64,000 nt of DNA from Thiocapsa roseopersicina (GTDB lineage: Bacteria; Pseudomonadota; Gammaproteobacteria; Chromatiales; Chromatiaceae), in contig NZ_FNNZ01000017.1 of the NCBI RefSeq assembly GCF_900106925.1, forward strand, positions 1 to 64,000, written 5' to 3'. Below the pieces are notes generated by a model, which did no database searches, was not told the DNA's origin, and saw only the letters and a program-made list of their open reading frames with translations. Position 1 is the stretch's first letter, and each line of letters opens with the position of its first letter. Below, piece after piece: positions 27,190-36,784 of this stretch. Position numbers and translations under genes: made by a program.

Positions 27190-27386
27190 CTAAACCGCGT
27201 CCAGCGCGATATGCTAAATTTTCGAGTGAGTTCGACGTTATGGTGCATCCACGGCCCTTAGCGGGGACGCGGTTTAAATTTAATTATTTTTTAATGTCTT
27301 AAACCGCGCCGCCTCAAGCGGTCGTCAAGTCTGCCGGGGCCGATCCCATCCAAAAACACTGCATTCCGCGCTGGGCGCGGTTTAAG
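27190..27386. repeat. Paired palindromic element, copy R3
   Basis: Unit A runs from CTAAACCGCGTCC (27190) to GGGGACGCGGTTTAA. The linker is ATTTAATTATTTTTTAATGT. Unit B runs from CTTAAACCGCGCC to GGGCGCGGTTTAA (27385). Its unit-A interior (GTGAGTTCGACGTT, then GGTGCATCCACGGCC) is nearly the same as in R1, and the orientation is the same. The right terminus supplies the TAA stop of the minus-strand RND pump gene; the left end lies ~36 nt upstream of the DUF29 start. Confidence 0.9.
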
Positions 27387-30300
27387 CCGTATCGATCTCC
27401 GGGCGTACGCCGCCGATGGTCCGATGCTGATCCGGCGAAAGCAGCATGTAAAAGGCCGGCACCACGAAGAGCGTGAAGAGCGTGCCGATGCCCAGTCCGG
27501 TGATGATCACCAGCCCGATGTCGAAGCGGCTGACGGCGCCCGGGCCGGTGGCGATGAGGAGCGGGATCATCGCGACCAGCATCGAGACCGTCGTCATCAG
27601 GATGGGCCTGAGCCGAATCGCCGAGGCTTGCTCGACCGCCTCGCGTTTGGAGAGTCCCTCGCGCTCGCGCAGCTGGTTGGAGAACTCGACGATCAGGATG
27701 CCGTTCTTGGCGATCAGGCCGATGAGTGTGATGAGCCCGACCTGCGTGTAGATGTTGACGCTCGCGAATCCGAGGAAGAGGAAGGCGAGGGCGCCGGCGA
27801 TGGTCAGCGGCACCGACATGAGGATGACGAAGGGGTCGCGCCAGCTCTCGAACTGGGCGGCCAGCACCAGATAGATGATCAGCAGCGACAGGAAGAAGGT
27901 GACCTCGAGCGCGGCTCCCTCGGTTTTGAACTGACGCGATTCGCCCTTGAAGTCCCAGCGCACGCCGCGCGGGAAGAGGGCGGATGCCTCCTGCTCCAGA
28001 TAGGCGAGCGCCGCGCCCAAGGGGACGCCGGGCGTCATGACGCCGGAGAGGGTGATGGCGTTGAGCTGCTGGAATTGGACGCGCTTGGAGGGCTCGACCT
28101 GGTCGCGGATCTCGACCAAGGCCGACAGCGGGATCAGATCGCCCGCGGCGTTGCGGACATAAAAATCCTGCAACTTTCCGATATCGTTGCGGAAACGCTG
28201 TGCGACCTGAGGAATCACTTGATAGCTGCGGCCTTCGAGGCTGAACCAGTTCACATAGTCTTCGTTGAGCATCACCGAGAGGCTGCGGCCGAGATCGGCC
28301 ATACTGATCCCCAGATCGCCGGCGAGATCGCGATCGACCTCGAGGACGGTGCGGGGCCGCTCGTACTTGATGTCCTTGCTCAGAAACATGAAGTTGCCGC
28401 TGGCCATCGCCTTGCCGAGCAGCTGGTCGGCGAGCCCGTCGAGCTCGGCGACGGGGCGATCGGAGAGGACGACGAACTCGACCGGAATCCCGTTGCCGGG
28501 TGTCGGCAGGCTCGGCCGGGGGAAGACGACCGTCTCCATCCCGGTGATCTCGCCGAGCATGCCTTGGAGCTGCGGTTGGATCTCCATCTGGCCGCGCTCG
28601 CGCTCCGAGGGCGGGTACATCTTGAACCCGCCGAAGGTCATGCTCTGGTCGCCGCCCATGCCGGCGATGATGAAGCTCTCCTCATGCTCGGGAAAGGACT
28701 CGAAGATGGGCAGCATCTCGTCGATGTAGCGCAGGTTCAGGTCGACGGTCGCGGTCTGGGGCGTGGTGCCCATGAAGAAGAGGATGCTCTGATCCTCGGT
28801 CGGTGCCAGCTCCTTCTTGGTCATGCTGTACATACCGTAGATGGCGGCCAGGATGACGATGGCGACCAGGAGCGTGACCCCCGGATACCTGAGCCAGCCG
28901 TGCAGCAAACGCCGATAACCCTCTGCGAGCTCGGTGAAGACGTGCTCGACGCCGCGCTCGAAGCGGCTCTGATCGCTGCCGGCACGCAGGACGTGCCCGG
29001 CCAGCATCGGCGACAGGGTCAGGGCAACGATTCCCGAGACCACCACGGCCCCGGCAAGGGTGAAGGCGAACTCGGTGAAGAGCGAGCCGACCAGCCCTCC
29101 CATGAAGCCGATGGGCGCGTAGACGGCCGCCAGCGTCAGGGTCATGGCGATGATGGGCATGGCCAGCTCGCGCGCACCGTCGATCGCCGCCTGCGTGCCG
29201 CTCTTGCCCATCTCCAGATGGCGGTGGACGTTCTCGACCACGATGATGGCGTCGTCCACTACCAGACCGATGGCCAAGACCATCGCGAGCAAGGTCAAGA
29301 GGTTGATGGAGAAACCGAAGAGGAGCATGAGGAAGCCGGCGCCGACGATCGACAGGGGCACGGCGACCGACGGCACCAAGGCCGCACGGATCGAGCCGAG
29401 CGACAGGAAGATGACGAGCAGCACGATCAGCACCGCCTCGGCGAGCGTCTTGAAGACCTCCTTGATGGATTCCTCGATGAACTCGCTGGCGTCGTAAGGC
29501 ACGAACGCCTTGAGCCCTTCAGGGAACTGGGTCTCGAGCTCGGGCATCAGGTCCTGCACCCGTCCCGCCACCTCGAGCGGATTGGAGCCGGGCGCGGGCT
29601 CGATGCCGATGAAGATGGCCGGGATGCCCTTGTAGAGCGTCGCGGAATCATAGGTCTTGGCACCCATCTCCACCTCGGCGATGTCGTCGAGACGGATCAG
29701 GGTGTCGTCTTGGGTGCGCACGACCAGGCGCTGGAAGTCCTCCACGCGGCTGACGTCCGTGGTCGCGGAGAGGTCGATCTGGACCTGATCCCCGCGCAGG
29801 CGCCCGATGCCGGCGAGATAGTTGTTCTCGGCGAGCACGCGGGCGACGTCGTCGCCGCTCACGCCGAGCGAGGCCATGCGTGCGGGGTCGAGCCAGATGC
29901 GCATCGCAAAGGTCTGGTCGCCGAAGATCTCCGCCTTGGCAATGCCTTCAAGGGCTTGGAGCTGGGGCTGCACGACGCGGATCAGGTAGTCCGTGATCTG
30001 CGGGAGCGTCATCTCCTCGCTGTAGAAGGCGAGGTACATGAGTGCCGTGGAGTCGCCGGTCGTGGAGTCGATGACCGGGTTCTGCGCGGCTTCGGGCAGG
30101 ACGTTGAGGCGGCTGGCGACCTTCGCCTGGATCTCGGCGACGGCCGCGTTGGGGTCATAGTTGAGGCGCATGTTCGCCTCGATGACCGAGAGCCCGGCCG
30201 TGCTGGTGCCGACCAGATACTCGATTCCGTTGGCCTCGGCGATCGCCTGCTGCAGCGGGGTCGTGATGAAGCCCTGGACCAGATCGCTGCTGGCGCCGGG

Positions 30301-30453
30301 GTAGGCGGTGGTGATGGTCACCACGGTGTTCTGGGTCTCGGGGTACTGGCGGATCTCCAGATCCATGAAGGCGCGGATGCCGAGGATGAAGATCAGCAGG
30401 CTGACCACGGTCGCAAGGACCGGGCGGTGGATGAAGATGTCGGTGAACTTCAT
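27382..30453 (-). CDS. RND efflux pump inner-membrane transporter (HAE1/AcrB-type)
   Basis: A 1023-residue protein starting at the ATG at 30453. It has the AcrB layout: a first membrane helix after MKFTDIFIHRPVLA, a large periplasmic porter domain, six helices including the proton-relay Asp pair in GLVVDDAIIVVENVHRHLEMG, a second porter domain and a closing helix bundle with GLIAKNGILIVEFSNQLRE. The length is normal for the family. The gene overlaps the adaptor gene upstream by ATGA. It exports hydrophobic or amphiphilic compounds through a TolC-type channel that is not encoded here. The substrate is unknown. The stop codon comes from repeat R3. Confidence 0.93.
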   Translation of the reverse strand: MKFTDIFIHRPVLATVVSLLIFILGIRAFMDLEIRQYPETQNTVVTITTAYPGASSDLVQGFITTPLQQAIAEANGIEYLVGTSTAGLSVIEANMRLNYDPNAAVAEIQAKVASRLNVLPEAAQNPVIDSTTGDSTALMYLAFYSEEMTLPQITDYLIRVVQPQLQALEGIAKAEIFGDQTFAMRIWLDPARMASLGVSGDDVARVLAENNYLAGIGRLRGDQVQIDLSATTDVSRVEDFQRLVVRTQDDTLIRLDDIAEVEMGAKTYDSATLYKGIPAIFIGIEPAPGSNPLEVAGRVQDLMPELETQFPEGLKAFVPYDASEFIEESIKEVFKTLAEAVLIVLLVIFLSLGSIRAALVPSVAVPLSIVGAGFLMLLFGFSINLLTLLAMVLAIGLVVDDAIIVVENVHRHLEMGKSGTQAAIDGARELAMPIIAMTLTLAAVYAPIGFMGGLVGSLFTEFAFTLAGAVVVSGIVALTLSPMLAGHVLRAGSDQSRFERGVEHVFTELAEGYRRLLHGWLRYPGVTLLVAIVILAAIYGMYSMTKKELAPTEDQSILFFMGTTPQTATVDLNLRYIDEMLPIFESFPEHEESFIIAGMGGDQSMTFGGFKMYPPSERERGQMEIQPQLQGMLGEITGMETVVFPRPSLPTPGNGIPVEFVVLSDRPVAELDGLADQLLGKAMASGNFMFLSKDIKYERPRTVLEVDRDLAGDLGISMADLGRSLSVMLNEDYVNWFSLEGRSYQVIPQVAQRFRNDIGKLQDFYVRNAAGDLIPLSALVEIRDQVEPSKRVQFQQLNAITLSGVMTPGVPLGAALAYLEQEASALFPRGVRWDFKGESRQFKTEGAALEVTFFLSLLIIYLVLAAQFESWRDPFVILMSVPLTIAGALAFLFLGFASVNIYTQVGLITLIGLIAKNGILIVEFSNQLREREGLSKREAVEQASAIRLRPILMTTVSMLVAMIPLLIATGPGAVSRFDIGLVIITGLGIGTLFTLFVVPAFYMLLSPDQHRTIGGVRPEIDTA

Positions 30454-31586
30454 CTCGCCGCGTCCTCGGAATCAGGTTCGGGCGCGCGCTCGGAGGTGTC
30501 CGCCGCCGGCGCATCCTGTTGCGCATCGACGATCCGGACCTCCTGCGCGTTGCCGAGCTTCACTTGGCCGGAGGAGACGACGCGCTCACCCGCGACGAGT
30601 CCCTCGAGCACCGCGATCTCTTCCCCGCGCACGGCGCCGGTGCGCACTTGGCGGCGCTCGACAAGGGTCTTGCCGTCCTCCTCTCGGACGACGAAGACCG
30701 CGTCCCCGTAGGTGTTGAAGGCGATGGCCTCGCGCGGGATGGTCAACACCGCCTCCTCGCGCGGCAAGAGCGTCGCCACGCGGGCGAACATGCCGGGGCG
30801 AAGCGCCAGATCCGGATTGCTCAGGCCCGCACGGACACGGACGTTGCGCGTGCCTCGGTCGATCCCGGGGCTGATGACCTGGATGACCCCGTCGAAGGTC
30901 CGATCCGGATGCGCGGAGACGCGCACCTGCACCTGTTGCCCGACCGAGAGGAGTCCCAGGTGCCGCTCGGGGAGTGCGTAGTCGACATAAATGGGGTCGA
31001 GGGTCTGGAGCGGGACGATCGGCGAGCCTTCGGCGAGGAACTGCCCGAGGTCGATCCGACGGATGCCGAGTTGTCCGTCGAACGGCGCGCGGATGGTCTT
31101 CTTCTCGATCGTCGCCTGCTTGGCCTTCACCTGTGCGCGGGCCTGATCGAGCTGCGCGCTGATCTCGTCGAAGTCGCCTTGGGCGACGGCCCGGCCCTTG
31201 AGCAGCGAGCGGTTGCGCTCGACCTTGATCTGCGCCAGCCGCTCCGCGGCCTGCAGTCCCTCCAGGTCTGCTCGGTCGACGTCATCGGCGAGCCGGACCA
31301 GGATATCGCCTTCTTTGACCGTGGCACCCGATTCGAAGGTGATTGCCGTGACCTGTCCGGCTACCTCGTTGTTGACCTCGACGCCTTGGATCGCCTGAAG
31401 GCTACCGACCGCCTCCAGGGTCGGCTCCCAGGCCGTCGTCTCGACCGTCACGGCGTTCACCGTCGGCGCCGGCATGGGCTGCGAGAACATGGCGATTTCG
31501 GACTGGATCTGACTGTACTTGACGTAGGCGAGGGCGCCGATCACTGCGGCCAGCACCATCAACACAAGCAGGATACGGACGAACAT
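30450..31586 (-). CDS. RND periplasmic adaptor (membrane fusion protein)
   Basis: A 378-residue protein from the ATG at 31586. An N-terminal membrane anchor (about 4-22) has no lipobox. Then come a biotinyl-lipoyl hairpin half (VEVNNEVAGQVTAITFESG), a coiled-coil hairpin (~105-160), the second lipoyl half (IRAPFDGQLGIRRIDLGQF) and a beta-barrel domain ending near residue 345. The C-terminus is acidic and Ala-rich. It bridges the pump encoded just downstream (ATGA overlap) to an outer-membrane channel. No local regulator gene is present. Confidence 0.93.
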   Translation of the reverse strand: MFVRILLVLMVLAAVIGALAYVKYSQIQSEIAMFSQPMPAPTVNAVTVETTAWEPTLEAVGSLQAIQGVEVNNEVAGQVTAITFESGATVKEGDILVRLADDVDRADLEGLQAAERLAQIKVERNRSLLKGRAVAQGDFDEISAQLDQARAQVKAKQATIEKKTIRAPFDGQLGIRRIDLGQFLAEGSPIVPLQTLDPIYVDYALPERHLGLLSVGQQVQVRVSAHPDRTFDGVIQVISPGIDRGTRNVRVRAGLSNPDLALRPGMFARVATLLPREEAVLTIPREAIAFNTYGDAVFVVREEDGKTLVERRQVRTGAVRGEEIAVLEGLVAGERVVSSGQVKLGNAQEVRIVDAQQDAPAADTSERAPEPDSEDAAR

Positions 31587-31697
31587 GGGCGAGCTGTGCC
31601 TCTAGCTGTGGAAACGCCGTTGAGTTGATATCGGGTCGTTTGTAAACCGGATTCGGGGCTCGGCCGGACGCCCGATCCGAAATCCGATCCGATATAG

Positions 31698-32879
31698 TCA
31701 GCCCAACAGGACCTGTTTCGCCTCGTTGATCTTCGCGGCCAGATAGTCCGAGCCGCCGCGGTCCGGATGCAGTCGCTGGATCAGTCGCCGATGCGCGCCG
31801 CGAACCTCTTGCGGACCGGCGTCCGGGCCGATCCCGAGGATGGCGCGGGCCTCCTCCGGCTGCATCTGCTCGATTGGTGAGTGCGGTATCTCGGCGTGCC
31901 GGCGGCGCGGTGACTCCGCGGTCTTGCGTCCGCGCTCCCGATCGAGATAAACCTCCAATGCTTCGGCCGACTCGGGGTCGCTCGCATAGCAGGTCTCGAG
32001 CATCTCTACGAGATCCTCGGTCGGCACCTGATCGAGCGACCGCCCGGCGTGCGGTCCGGCCAGTACCTCGCCGCCGATTCGGCCCGAGAGGTGGTCGATG
32101 ACGAGCAGGACCCAGCGCGTCGCAACGCGGGACTGGGTCGCGCCTTGGTAATGATTCGCGCCCTTCAACTCGCGAACCCACATGGCGGTGGCGCCCGCAA
32201 CGGCGCTCGGCATCAGGATGAAATTGACCACAGGCACCATGCTCAGCATGGCCGCAGAAGCGCCGAAACCAAGGCTCATCCCGCGCTGTCGACCGAGACG
32301 CCGACGCATCTCCCGAAACTTCATCCCGTGGTTTCCCATCGGATAATCCGAATACTGAACCGCAAGCACCCAGGCAATGTAGAGAAACCAGAGGATCTGT
32401 CCGACGACTGGAACAAACAGCAGGAGAAGGAAAGGAATTGCCAAAACCACGGCATAGAGAAGCTTTTTGATTTCGTCGATGAGCGTCGGCAAGCTCTCTG
32501 CAATTACGCTTGCGAATGAGCTCCCCTGATCGAGCGGGCGTCCCGTGAGCATCCGCTCGACTTTTTCGGCCAAGAGGCTGTTGAAGGGCGACGCGATGAG
32601 GTTGGCCACCAGGGCAAAGAGGTTGAAGACAACGACGAGCAGGACCAAGACAAACATGGGCCAAAGGATCCAGTCCAGCCAGCCCAGCCAGCTCGGAAGA
32701 CGCGCGTCGAGGGTGGCGAGGAAGTGCTCGAACAGACGCACGCCCAGGGCGATGGCCGCCGAGAAGATCAGGATGTTGACCGCGAGCGGGATCACGACGA
32801 ACCGCCGCAACCCGGGTCGGGCGATCAGCCGGATGCCTTCGAGCAGATATTCGGCACCTGAGAGAGGGTTGGTTGCCAT
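31698..32879 (-). CDS. CysZ-like membrane protein fused to a C-terminal J-domain
   Basis: About 393 residues; ATG at 32879 chosen, with a GTG at 32888 as the alternative. Residues 1-~240 match CysZ/EI24 sulfate permeases: NPLSGAEYLLEGIRLI, four or more membrane helices and SPFNSLLAEKVERMLTG. From ~265 the sequence changes to the C-terminal half of a membrane DnaJ-type protein (IDHLSGRIGGEVLAGPHAGRSL), and the last ~60 residues are a J-like domain with LIQRLHPDRGGSDYLAAKINEAK, including the HPD motif. The frame is continuous with no internal stop, so it reads as a real fusion. CysZ mediates high-affinity sulfate uptake. The J part could recruit an Hsp70, but that is an inference. Confidence 0.82.
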   Translation of the reverse strand: MATNPLSGAEYLLEGIRLIARPGLRRFVVIPLAVNILIFSAAIALGVRLFEHFLATLDARLPSWLGWLDWILWPMFVLVLLVVVFNLFALVANLIASPFNSLLAEKVERMLTGRPLDQGSSFASVIAESLPTLIDEIKKLLYAVVLAIPFLLLLFVPVVGQILWFLYIAWVLAVQYSDYPMGNHGMKFREMRRRLGRQRGMSLGFGASAAMLSMVPVVNFILMPSAVAGATAMWVRELKGANHYQGATQSRVATRWVLLVIDHLSGRIGGEVLAGPHAGRSLDQVPTEDLVEMLETCYASDPESAEALEVYLDRERGRKTAESPRRRHAEIPHSPIEQMQPEEARAILGIGPDAGPQEVRGAHRRLIQRLHPDRGGSDYLAAKINEAKQVLLG

Positions 32880-33270
32880 AGGGATCACGGATGGCCGCAG
32901 CCTTTAACTAATCGGTTGAGTGCGAGACCGGATCCCCGATCCACGGGTCGGCACGGGCGTCGGAGCACGTCTCGGCGGGCCGGCGACATCCGCAGCAGTA
33001 TATCCGGGGCGCCCGGTACGCGGCAGTCGATCCGCGTATCCCCGCGACGATCGATAGGGAGTTTAGGCGCCTGGGTCTGCCGATGAGCCGTTCGCTTGCC
33101 TGACCGGGCGTGCGGCTCTCCGAGCCGGAGCCCGAGCGCGACATCTTCGTGGCACGGCCGATCGCGGCTCGATTGTGGTTCTCCCTTGAACCCGCGCGCC
33201 TATTCAGGCAGCCTAAGCAGGTTTTATGACCAAATCCATTTTTTAACCGTCCCACACGAGGATCAACCTG
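32880..33270. other. Divergent intergenic region
   Basis: 391 nt between the CysZ-J fusion gene and the HFAPLP protein gene, which diverge. A good ribosome site (GAGGATCAACCTG) precedes the ATG at 33271. An AT-richer patch at 33210-33250 is a plausible plus-strand promoter zone. No coding sequence, operator or repeat was recognised. Confidence 0.35.
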
Positions 33271-34635
33271 ATGAAAGAGGTCGTGGCCACGCTCGCACCA
33301 GCACGAGCAAAACTGGCGACTATCGATATCGGTAAGACGTCCGTCTGGACCGTGGCCGTTGTGACTGTTGTCGGAACCCTGTACGTCACGCTCGCCGACC
33401 CTTTCGCGGAACCAGCGCCACTCTCCCCGATTCAAGTCGCCGCCAATCTCGTCCCGATCGGGACTGTGACCGTGACGGCGCCGCCCGAATCGGTGGCTCC
33501 GGCTTCGGCTGCCGCGTCTGAGCCTGCGTCGAGCGATGCCCAATCGGCGCCTGCGTCCGAGCCGGTAGCGCCAGCCGCTGCCGTCGAGGCGATACCGGAG
33601 CCCGAGGCCGTTCCTTCGCAGGCGGCCGGCGCGCCGCATTTCGCGCCTCTGCCGGCAACGCCCGCAGCCAGCGATGCTCGGCCCGCGCCTGAGGCCGAGA
33701 CATCGGTGGAAGCTCCCGCCGAGGAGGCACCGGCGAAGCTTGAGGCCGCTCCGTCGCCGGTCGCCGGCGCAAGCCATTTCGCGCCTTTGCCGGTTGCTCC
33801 CGCGGCGGCGCCTGCATCCGCTCCGGTGGAGGACTCTCCTGAGGTCGAGCCCGCTTCCGAAGCTGTCCCGGAGGCCGAGGCCCTGTTGTCGACGCCTGCT
33901 TCCGAGTCGGACGCCGAGGTATCCGCCGAGCCGGCCCAGGAGGCGCCCGCATCTCCCGCGCCTCTCCCGCCGAAAGAGTACCGGATGCCGCATTTTGCCC
34001 CTCTGCCGGGGTCGGCTACGACCGCTCGGCCGAGCGCCGAGGCGGCCCCCGATCTGGCCCATCCCTCGCTTCCGGCCATTCCGGATGTGCCTGCTCCGGT
34101 CGGCTCGGCCCCGTCGACTGCTGCACCCATCGTCGAGGAGCCTGCGGCCGCTCCGGCCATGTCCGAGGCTCCGGCTGCGCCCGTCGAGTCTGCCGAGTCC
34201 GTCGCGCCTGCCGAACCCGCGTCGGCGCCCCCCGAGTCCCTCATCGAGGTTCCGGTGGTTGTGGCGCCGGTGGAGGTCGAACCTGTCTCCGAGCCTTCCC
34301 CGGCAACGACGCCGGTGGCCGAGGTGCAGACGGTCGAGGCCGAGGTCGTCGAGGCGCCGGCTCCTTCCGAGCCCGCGGCCGTGCCGAGTCAGCCGGCGGT
34401 GGAAGCTCCATCAGCGCCTGTTGCGGCAGAGGCGCCCGCCTTGACTCCGGCCCCCGCAGAGCCACCTGCGGCGACTGCACCGTCGAATGAGCCGGCCGCT
34501 GTCGCTCCGGTGGTGTCCGATCCGGTTGCGCCTGCTCCGGTTGCGCCTGCTCCGGCAACGGGGGCGGCTCGGACGACACCGCCCGTCGTCGAGCCGATGC
34601 CGCGTTGGATGAATCACTTTAGTCCCATGCGTTAG
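33271..34635 (+). CDS. Pro/Ala/Glu-rich single-pass membrane protein with HFAPLP repeats
   Basis: A 454-residue protein from the ATG at 33271 (site GAGGATCAACCTG). A cytoplasmic stub of ~24 residues is followed by one membrane segment (about 25-42). The remaining ~400 residues are low-complexity, dominated by Ala, Pro, Glu, Val and Ser, and probably extended in the periplasm. The motif HFAPLP recurs at 123-128, 169-174 and 241-246, and the chain ends with a related PRWMNHFSPMR. These aromatic islands in a disordered spacer look like short docking motifs. I do not recognise the family. A hairpin and then a DUF2333 gene follow on the same strand. Confidence 0.75.
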   Translation: MKEVVATLAPARAKLATIDIGKTSVWTVAVVTVVGTLYVTLADPFAEPAPLSPIQVAANLVPIGTVTVTAPPESVAPASAAASEPASSDAQSAPASEPVAPAAAVEAIPEPEAVPSQAAGAPHFAPLPATPAASDARPAPEAETSVEAPAEEAPAKLEAAPSPVAGASHFAPLPVAPAAAPASAPVEDSPEVEPASEAVPEAEALLSTPASESDAEVSAEPAQEAPASPAPLPPKEYRMPHFAPLPGSATTARPSAEAAPDLAHPSLPAIPDVPAPVGSAPSTAAPIVEEPAAAPAMSEAPAAPVESAESVAPAEPASAPPESLIEVPVVVAPVEVEPVSEPSPATTPVAEVQTVEAEVVEAPAPSEPAAVPSQPAVEAPSAPVAAEAPALTPAPAEPPAATAPSNEPAAVAPVVSDPVAPAPVAPAPATGAARTTPPVVEPMPRWMNHFSPMR

Positions 34636-34645
34636 GCCGGGATCC

Positions 34646-34677
34646 CCGCACCGGACCCGCTCGAGGGGCCGGTGCGG
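34646..34677 (+). terminator. GC-rich hairpin after the HFAPLP gene
   Basis: A 9-bp perfect stem, CCGCACCGG (34646-34654) with CCGGTGCGG (34669-34677), and a 14-nt loop, just after the stop at 34635. No T-run follows, so it may stabilise or attenuate the transcript rather than terminate it fully. Confidence 0.45.
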
Positions 34678-34792
34678 ACCTTAGCCCGCCAGGCGCGCAA
34701 CGGCGCGGCCGCGAGGCCGGAATCGCCCCGAGGTTCCTGAGCGCCATCGCACGCCTGCGAACGCACAAGCCCCCGAAAACACGGAGAATGTG

Positions 34793-35857
34793 ATGGAAAA
34801 GCCACAACTCAAGAAGACGGTGACCGGAGTCGTCAAGTTGTACGACCCACGGACCTGGCGCGAGAAGGGGCTCTGGTGGACAGCGGGGTTGTTCGTCGTG
34901 ACCTACCTTATTGTGATCGCGATCCTCGCGATTTTCTGGTCACGTTCGCCGGCGACCTTCGACATCCAGGAGAAGGCAGCGAGCTTGGCCGGCGCGAACG
35001 GGGCCGATGCGGCGCAACTCATGACCGGCAGCTATACAACCGCAGCCGCTATCGGTATCGCCGAGACGCTTTTGAACAAACCCGGCGGCTATCTGAGCAA
35101 CGATATGACCCCGCCGGGCGTCCTTCTCGACAACATCCCGAATTGGGAATTCGGTGCCCTCACCGAGCTGCGGGACTTGTCCCGAGCGATGCGCAACGAG
35201 TTTTCCCGCTCCCAGACCCAATCGGTCGAGGACAAGGATCTTCAGGTGGCCGAGCCGCAATTCAGCTACGATTCCGAGTCCTGGATCCTTCCGTCGACCG
35301 AGTCCGAATATCGCACCGGCATTGCTGCCATGTACCGGTATTTCGAACGTCTCAGCGACGGCAATGCCTCGGACGGGCAGTTTTTCGCGCGATCCGACAA
35401 TCTGAGATCCTATCTCGCGGTGGCGGAGAAACGTCTGGGCAGCCTGGCGCAGCGTCTCTCCTACGCCGTCGGGCAAGCGCATTTGGATACGTCGCTCGCG
35501 GGTGACCCGAGCGCTCGACAGGCACGTCCGGGCGCGGGCGTAACAGAGAACAAGACCCCGTGGATGGAGATCGACGACGTCTTCTTCGAGGCACGCGGCT
35601 ATACCTGGGCCTTACTGCACACCCTGGAAGCCCTGTCGATCGATTTCGAAAAGGTGCTGGAAGACAAGAACGCGCTGGTCTCCCTCCAGCAGATCATCCG
35701 CGAGCTCGAGAACACCCAAAACCCGATCTGGAGCCCGATGATCCTCAACGGCACCGGATTCGGTCCGATGGGTAATCATTCCCTCGTGATGGCGTCCTAC
35801 ATCTCGCGTGCGAACGCGGCGATCATCGATCTCCGGAGTCTCTTGGAGAAAGGCTGA
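34793..35857 (+). CDS. DUF2333 family membrane-anchored protein
   Basis: 354 residues from the ATG at 34793 (GGAG eight nucleotides upstream; a GTG at 34790 is also possible). An N-terminal membrane segment (about 27-48) follows LYDPRTWREKGLWW. The remaining ~300 residues are predicted periplasmic and helical, with NKPGGYLSNDMTPPG and NIPNWEFGALTELRDLSRAMRNEFSRSQ, the conserved core of DUF2333. The family is found in gammaproteobacteria and has no assigned function. It lies ~155 nt downstream of the HFAPLP protein gene on the same strand. Confidence 0.88.
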   Translation: MEKPQLKKTVTGVVKLYDPRTWREKGLWWTAGLFVVTYLIVIAILAIFWSRSPATFDIQEKAASLAGANGADAAQLMTGSYTTAAAIGIAETLLNKPGGYLSNDMTPPGVLLDNIPNWEFGALTELRDLSRAMRNEFSRSQTQSVEDKDLQVAEPQFSYDSESWILPSTESEYRTGIAAMYRYFERLSDGNASDGQFFARSDNLRSYLAVAEKRLGSLAQRLSYAVGQAHLDTSLAGDPSARQARPGAGVTENKTPWMEIDDVFFEARGYTWALLHTLEALSIDFEKVLEDKNALVSLQQIIRELENTQNPIWSPMILNGTGFGPMGNHSLVMASYISRANAAIIDLRSLLEKG

Positions 35858-35897
35858 GCGCCGCGCGCGGGAGCAGCGGGATCCGACGGTCGGGGTC

Positions 35898-36557
35898 TCA
35901 GGACCTCGGCAGGATGATCCCGCTCGAGCGAAGGTAGGCGATCACCTCGTCGGCCAGCACATCCGGCGAGCTCCGCCCGGCATGGAGCTGCAGTTCCGGC
36001 GCGGTCGGTTCTTCGTACGGATCATCGATCCCGGTGAAGCCCTTGATCTCGCCTGCACGTGCCTTTTTGTAAAGCCCCTTTGGGTCGCGTGTCTCGCAGA
36101 TCTCGATGGGCGTGTCGACGAAGACCTCGATAAAGTCGCCCTCCGGCATGGCGCGCCGGACCCGCTCGCGGTCCGCGCGATAGGGACTGATAAAGGCGGT
36201 CAGGGCGATGATGCCGGCTTGCGCAAAGAGGTGTGCGACCGCGCCGATGCGTCGGATGTTCTCTTCGCGATCGATCGCGGAGAATCCGAGGCCAAAACGC
36301 TGCGCGAACTCCTCGCCATGAACATCGCGGAGCATGGCCGGGCCTGCGTTGAGGGCGTGGCGGACATTATCTCCGTCCAGTACCGCACTGTGGATCCCCA
36401 GCTGGTGGAGTCGATGGTCCAGCGTATTGGCGATCGTGCTCTTTCCCGAGCCGCTGAGCCCGGTGAACCAGAGCACGCAGCCCTTGTGTCCTTTCATCAT
36501 TTCGCGATCCACGCGAGAGACCTGATGTTCGTGCCAGGTCACATTGGTGTCGTTCAT
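35898..36557 (-). CDS. cysC: Adenylylsulfate kinase
   Basis: A 219-residue P-loop kinase from the ATG at 36557. Walker A is GLSGSGKST (about 34-42). It also has LDGDNVRHALN, GFSAIDREENIRRIG and IEVFVDTPIEICETRDPKGLYKKAR, all characteristic of CysC. It phosphorylates adenosine phosphosulfate to PAPS for sulfate assimilation or sulfation. It is not next to cysDN or sat; the nearest sulfur gene is the CysZ fusion 3 kb away. It is convergent with the DUF2333 gene. Confidence 0.95.
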   Translation of the reverse strand: MNDTNVTWHEHQVSRVDREMMKGHKGCVLWFTGLSGSGKSTIANTLDHRLHQLGIHSAVLDGDNVRHALNAGPAMLRDVHGEEFAQRFGLGFSAIDREENIRRIGAVAHLFAQAGIIALTAFISPYRADRERVRRAMPEGDFIEVFVDTPIEICETRDPKGLYKKARAGEIKGFTGIDDPYEEPTAPELQLHAGRSSPDVLADEVIAYLRSSGIILPRS

Positions 36558-36784
36558 GGTCTATCCTCGAGGTTTTTTTTAGGGTTAACAGCCCAAGAAG
36601 GCAAAAATAATGCCGTGTACGCGAGGCCGGGAGCGCGGCGGACTGGATATCGGTCGATGCGATGCAGCGGTTCGGGACGCCCGGTACGGTCGACCTCGCG
36701 GTGACCTCTAGGCGGACGGCTCGCGAGTACAGGCGAGCCGGAGAATCGCGTCTGCGGTCTCAAAATCGATCCGAGCGCCCGAGG

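Noticed and set aside
27424-30711. 1095-residue open frame on the plus strand opposite the RND pump
   Set aside because: It is antisense to a clearly conserved AcrB-type gene; its composition is His/Asp/Gly/Glu-rich without any domain, as expected for a shadow frame in GC-rich DNA.
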